NCBI RefSeq assembly: GCF_947507565.1
Contig: NC_089180.1
Span: forward strand, 2,046,001-2,110,000
DNA: 64,000 bases
Direction: 5' to 3'
DNA from: Oscarella lobularis
Lineage: Eukaryota > Porifera > Homoscleromorpha > Homosclerophorida > Oscarellidae
Under the pieces are notes generated by a model. It was not told where the DNA came from, searched no databases, and was given only the letters and a program-made list of their open reading frames with translations. Positions 60,030 to 64,000 of the stretch are shown here, piece by piece (positions within the stretch are counted from its first letter, which is position 1; each line of letters opens with the position of its first letter). Position numbers and translations under genes: made by a program.

Positions 60030-61190
60030 GGTAAGGCTTCTGGATCCTTTTCCCCCCACCTGAGCAACGTTGCAGTATATAACCGCCATATAATCGGTTT
60101 GATTGAACAATTTCTTCCGATCGAACTCCCACCGCGCATCACGTCCCGACGCCTCGATCTTCGCCCTCATATCCAAATACGACTGCTTCCACGCATTGGC
60201 GCACTTCGTCTTAAAATCAAACAGCTTCTCAAGTAGAATAGTCCAAACATTGATAACGCGCTCAACACGCTGCGCCAATTCCCAAGCAATACGTTCCATA
60301 AGCGGAACCATGCGGTCGTCGCGATTATAATGACGCGATAGAATCCAAACCATGCGAAGAGCGTTCATGAGCGAGGGAAGCGTCTCGCTCACGACGCCAA
60401 AATTCGCACCGTGCGTCACGTTCTTAATTAAAGTGGCGTTCGAGCGTGGATAGAAATCGAACGTTGTCCTTCGCTTCCGTGTGATATTTATTCAGTTCGC
60501 CGAGATTGCATTCGAAGCTTGACAGAGTCGCCGCGTCGGCGGCTTTGAGCACGGCAAGAATTTTCTGCACTTTGGGCAGTTGGAGTTGCTCGGATAGAGC
60601 GCTGAGCCGCCGCGCTGCGCTCGCGCCAGAAATCGATTTCGGCTAGCGGTCCGTTGCCGGGGGGAACGCGTTTCAATTGTTCCTCGATCGCCACGGATAT
60701 CTGCTTCTCCCATTTCTCCATCGCCTCTTATAACGACGTTACGAGATCGACGTCGTTTTGACGTCATGTCCGATGGATGAGGTCAGTATTTCGAGTCGCA
60801 CTTCGCCTTTCACCCGATCGATCGTTCGTTTCACGTGCCTATGGAACTTATCTACGTTCATTATGAACTCGTCGCGAATGACGAGTCGCGTGTCCGTGCG
60901 TTCGGTCACGTGACTCAGAACGCTTGCCGATCGACCGGCACCGGGTGTCGTCGATCTCGAGGAGACTCCTCCTCCTCCTCCGGCAGCGACACCACGTTGC
61001 GCGGCGGCTTTGAGTAGACGAGATCGAAAAGACTTTCGAGGATTTCGAGTGGGGGCCCGTTTAGGAGACCGTGTTCGACTGACGTCACCATGACGTCGGG
61101 CGACGTGGGAACGGGTATGGCGTCCGGTTGGCGTTTGAGGACGTAGAACGCGCTGACGTTTGACGCCTCGTCGGGTAAATATTGCCACGT
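60030..61190 (-). pseudogene. axonemal dynein heavy chain, N-terminal tail fragment
   Basis: In order on the minus strand: a Pro-rich start region (NVSAFYVLKRQPDAIPVP, EHGLLNGPPLEILESLF), RDEFIMNVDKFHRHVKRTID, GPLAEIDFWRERSAA, LSEQLQLPKVQKILAVLKAA, then LMNALRMVWILSRHYNRDDR, MVPLMERIAWELAQRV, KIEASGRDARWEFDRKKLF and NQTDYMAV. This is the DHC_N1 tail of outer- or inner-arm dynein heavy chains, where GPLAEIDFW and SGRDRRWEFDRKRLF are diagnostic. There is a one-base frame change after ERSAA and another before KNVTHG. The more than 3000 residues of linker and motor do not follow; a collagen fragment on the other strand does. Confidence 0.75.
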
Positions 61191-61238
61191 GATAAATAGT
61201 TTCGTTACTTTGCGAGTCTACAGTTACATATACATAAT

Positions 61239-61760
61239 TCCCCGAACACCAGGGCGCGCGCGAGCGAAGCCCGCGCGCGCCCTGGTGGGAGGGGCTCTCA
61301 AACGTGATCGGCCAAAATCTCAAAGTGTTTGTCTGTCTGTCGGTCACGCTCACGTCACAATCGCTCTTAGGCCAATCACACACAAAGGTGCCTTTATGAC
61401 ATCACATTCATTGTGATGTCATACTCTCCCGTATATTTCACAGTGCTGCCAAAAAAGGTGACGTCACAGTAGATAGCAACCCCGGATAGGGTTCAATAGT
61501 TCCCCGAACAGCAGGGCGCGCGCGGGCGAAGCCCGCGCGCGCCCTGGTGGGAGGGGCTCTCAAACGTGATCGGGCAAAATCTCAAAGTGTTTGTCTGTCT
61601 GTCGGTATACCCTGACGTCACAATCGCACTTAGGCGAATCAGAGACACACAGGTGCCTTTATGACATCACAGTCATTGTGATGTCATACTCTCCCGTATT
61701 TAGAACAAAATGTAGATAAAAGGTGACGTCACAGTAGTTAGGAACCCCGGATTGTGTTTA
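61239..61760. repeat. tandem duplication of a 260-bp unit with a GC-rich hairpin
   Basis: The unit TTCCCCGAACACCAGGGCGC to GGAACCCCGGAT-like sequence occurs at 61239-61493 and 61499-61760. Each opens with a hairpin (CAGGGCGCGCGC facing GCGCGCGCCCTG) and contains two ATGACATCAC words facing GTGATGTCAT, a second hairpin. Confidence 0.85.
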
Positions 61761-61784
61761 AAACTTTTCAGGAAGGAAGTAGGC

Positions 61785-62590
61785 ATATTATCAAGGATAA
61801 ATACATAACGGGCACATAGCAATGAGCTTTATCAGTAACGTTCATAAAGGGAACACAGTTAAGGAGCACGTTGGGTTTGTCGTGCTGCGAGCGAAGCTCG
61901 CAGCACGCAAACCCAACTGCGAGCTGATAATGGACCTCGCGACACGATCACCCAAAGTGGCAGAGGTTAGGTTAGGGTTAGGAGGGGCATAGCTCTGTGT
62001 CGCCCTTACATAAGAAGTGAAATTGTCGGCTTTTGCAGAAAATAAAGCATGCCAACTCACGTTGGTTTGGCAGTGCGATGCAAAGTATGTAAATAGGCTT
62101 TACTAAAATTAGAGTAATAAGAATGTTTTGAGGGTGTTCGGGGATCCCATGATGGCTCACCAAAGGCCATCATTATCTAGTTTTCAGCATAACAGCACTG
62201 TTATATCTATGTCTGATAAACATAACGGGCATATAACAGTGAGCTTATTAGTAACATTTATCAAGGGAACGCAGCAAAGGAGCACGTTGGGTTTGTCGTG
62301 CTGCGAGCGAAGCTCGCAGCACGCAAACCCAACTGCGAGCTGATAATGGGCCTCGTGACACGATCACCTGAAAAAGTTGGGCTGGGGAGGGGTAGCTCTG
62401 TGCGCATGACAGGTCAAATTAGCTAATTGTAGGATTTTGCGGAAAATAATGCATGTCATGGTTAGGCAGTGTGATGCACCTTATGCACATCAGCTTTCCT
62501 AAAATTAGAGTGACAGATACCGTGCTGAGGGTGTTCGGGGATCACATGATGGCTCACAAAAGGCCATCATTATCTAGTATACTGGGGATA
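61785..62590. repeat. tandem duplication of a ~400-bp unit with a long perfect hairpin
   Basis: Copies at about 61785-62165 and 62205-62585. Each has GTGCTGCGAGCGAAGCTCGC followed by AGCAC, a palindrome extended by GTTGGGTTTG on one side and CAAACCCAAC on the other, giving a stem of over 20 bp. The unit ends with GTGTTCGGGGAT and CCATGATGGC, words that also border the preceding repeat. Confidence 0.85.
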
Positions 62591-63084
62591 TTCACAGTGA
62601 ATATCAGATAGGAGAATGGCTATGTTTCTTATCGTATCTATGTTGTTTATACCTCTTGCATTACTATGGGTCTTTGTTCGTCTCGCTCCTGGTCGTTTTC
62701 TTGTTGGGGCGCTTCGGTTTCCCCGTTCGGGGCTCCGGCTTCTGGCTCTTCGGTTTGGGAGGCTTCGGGGGCTTATGTCGGTTGCGTTTCGGTTGGTTCC
62801 GTTGCTCGTGGATCGTTCGTCGGCGCGTTCTGTTCCGAAGAGTCGTCTGCTCCCGAATCGGATCCCGGATGATGGGCCAGATCTACTTCGACGCGCCAAA
62901 GAGCGTTTTGCGTGCTTGCCTAGCTTTATTTCGTACAAACTAGAGAATGATGGCCTGGTGTTGGCCATCAATGCAAAGCCTCCCACCGCTTACAGTACGC
63001 GAGCGCCTTAGATAATGTGCGTCATAAAAAATTCACTTTATTATCAAAAATTCCCTAAACAATTTTTAAAACTGCCTCGTGATA
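62591..63084. other. open frames on both strands without a recognisable product
   Basis: 62616-63011 (+) is a hydrophobic, Arg-rich frame and 62570-62986 (-) an Arg/Ser-rich one. They mirror each other through GC-rich composition. Neither has a domain, splice context or coding bias that I can point to. Confidence 0.4.
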
Positions 63085-63180
63085 TTCCTCTGTGATCACA
63101 GATTCCCTTGTGATCACAGATACCCTGATTCCTCTGTGATCTACCCTGCGATCACAGATTCCTCTGTGATCACAGATAAC
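63085..63180. repeat. short tandem palindromic repeat (TGTGATCACA)
   Basis: Five variants of TGTGATCACAGATTCC, some with a base changed or deleted, are arranged at intervals of 20-25 bp. Confidence 0.85.
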
Positions 63181-63189
63181 CCCTCGAAA

Positions 63190-63400
63190 GTGGGCCAACA
63201 TTACAAAGTACTTTTTATGCGAGAGTGGCGTTCCTTGCGCCTGAACCGCAAGCGTCGCTCGCGCTAAACAAAAGGGAGACACTTACCCCTCGAAAGTGGG
63301 CGTTCCCGCCAACGCTACAGAGTACTTTTTTATGCGCGAGTGGCGTTCCTTGCGCCTGAATCGCAAGCGCCGCTCGCGCGCAACGAATTGAAGACACTTA
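63190..63400 (-). mobile_element. two units of the MITE family seen at 16 kb
   Basis: Two copies of about 105 bp (CTCGAAAGTGGGC, then TTTTTATGCG, GTGGCGTTCCTTGCGCCTGA and CGCAAGCG) are the reverse complement of the units at 16000-16350, and end in AGACACTT. Confidence 0.85.
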
Positions 63401-64000
63401 TTGAAATTGTCTTGGACCATTTTTAAATTTTGGACGATTTATCCGGCTGTAATTAAAGCTACGGGCTTTCATAACGTTTTAGTAGTATGGGTCGGCGATA
63501 GGGGAGTGAGGGTCGGGGCCGACCCATGCCGACCCATGTGGGCAGAACCCTGTAGAAGCACAGTACATAAATTGTTATTTAGCCTGCTGCCAAACAGTTT
63601 CTCAAAGCCTACCGCTACTCTTGCCACGGTGCAACTATCTCTGGTGCAAGGAAGCTGTTCGGATATGTGCGTGGGCAGGAGGTGATTGATCCACTATCAC
63701 CACAAATTGACTTTGCGTCAGTTACCATCAAAGAGCTATTGAATGCAAGCAGAGCCAAGCAACATTGTCAGCGTTTTTGTGATAAATTCTAGTATAATAA
63801 CTCCTCGCGACGGTACTCCTCCTATTCGTTTACCAGACGACCGTTACGTCAGCTACATGACCGTGCTTTCACCATTTCCCTGACAACGGCCCAATCACCG
63901 TGGTACCACCAATTACGAAAAGCTTAATTAAAAAAACGAGCAGTCAGAGCGAGAGAAGTAGTCTACAGGTATCATCTCCTGATGGACAACGCTAAGACGT
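63401..64000. other. no supportable gene; one short coding-like stretch
   Basis: 63575-63790 (+) reads LLPNSFSKPTATLATV and later FGYVRGQEVIDPLSPQIDFA before a stop. It looks more coding-like than its surroundings but is not recognised. Confidence 0.3.

Noticed and set aside
62616-63011. 131-codon hydrophobic frame
   Set aside because: Both strands are open through GC-rich DNA; no family or start context supports either.
63085-63180. CRISPR-like short repeats with TGTGATCACA
   Set aside because: Spacers are only 5-10 bases and repeats are degenerate; a simple tandem repeat in a eukaryotic context.

Overview
The window is nuclear DNA of an early-branching animal, most probably a sponge. Genes are metazoan (Boule, a RBM47/A1CF-like RNA-binding protein, SLC12A9, Polo kinase, a collagen with 54-bp exons, Notch-style EGF chains, a TRAF protein, a tetraspanin), packed closely and cut by very short introns (about 45-80 bp). 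No bacterial operon signals, rRNA, tRNA or CRISPR array was recognised. Species assignment is inference from gene content and architecture.

Layout. 0-5 kb: part of an unknown membrane protein, a probable ciliary coiled-coil gene with an RFX-like X-box, fragments of HSPBP1 and SLC25A44 relatives, and a complete RBM47/A1CF-like gene. 5-7.6 kb: a decayed tetraspanin and a complete boule gene. 9.5-14 kb: a short-motif repeat field, a SAP-domain fragment, an unknown acidic protein, a chimeric duplicated segment and a PINK1-like kinase. 15-17.5 kb: a VPS16 gene that has lost its middle and end, with a MITE where the missing exons would be. 18-19.3 kb: a gene built from a tandem array of near-identical exon-intron modules. 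20-28 kb: two tandem paralogues of a large DUF6589-like family. 28.6-31.5 kb: a complete HEATR3 gene in 16 exons. 32-35.6 kb: foldback repeats. 36.5-42.5 kb: a ZYG11/ZER1-like gene split by an ISL2EU-type DNA transposon with two genes (SWIM-YqaJ-PHD and THAP-DDE). 43-45 kb: an EGF-repeat secreted protein. 45-54 kb: fragments of PLK, VPS45, mitochondrial glutamyl-tRNA synthetase, spectrin, POLE, GOSR1 and SLC12A9 laid end to end. 54-57 kb: a TRAF-like gene and an EGF/DUF4215 gene. 59-61.2 kb: a short collagen and a dynein heavy-chain fragment. 61.2-64 kb: tandem and hairpin repeats.

Two classes of gene sit side by side. Some are intact over many exons: HEATR3, boule, the RBM47-like gene, the PINK1-like kinase, the SWIM-YqaJ gene. 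Others are recognisable but cut short, joined to unrelated genes, or carry one-base frame breaks: VPS16, VPS45, EARS2, POLE, dynein, tetraspanin. This mosaic of truncated conserved genes is the most striking property of the window; it could reflect a fragment-collecting chromosomal region, recent segmental duplication, or contig errors, and the sequence alone does not decide.

Exon joins were made by hand from splice signals and phase. Coordinates of intact genes should be good to the base; those of fragments are approximate.
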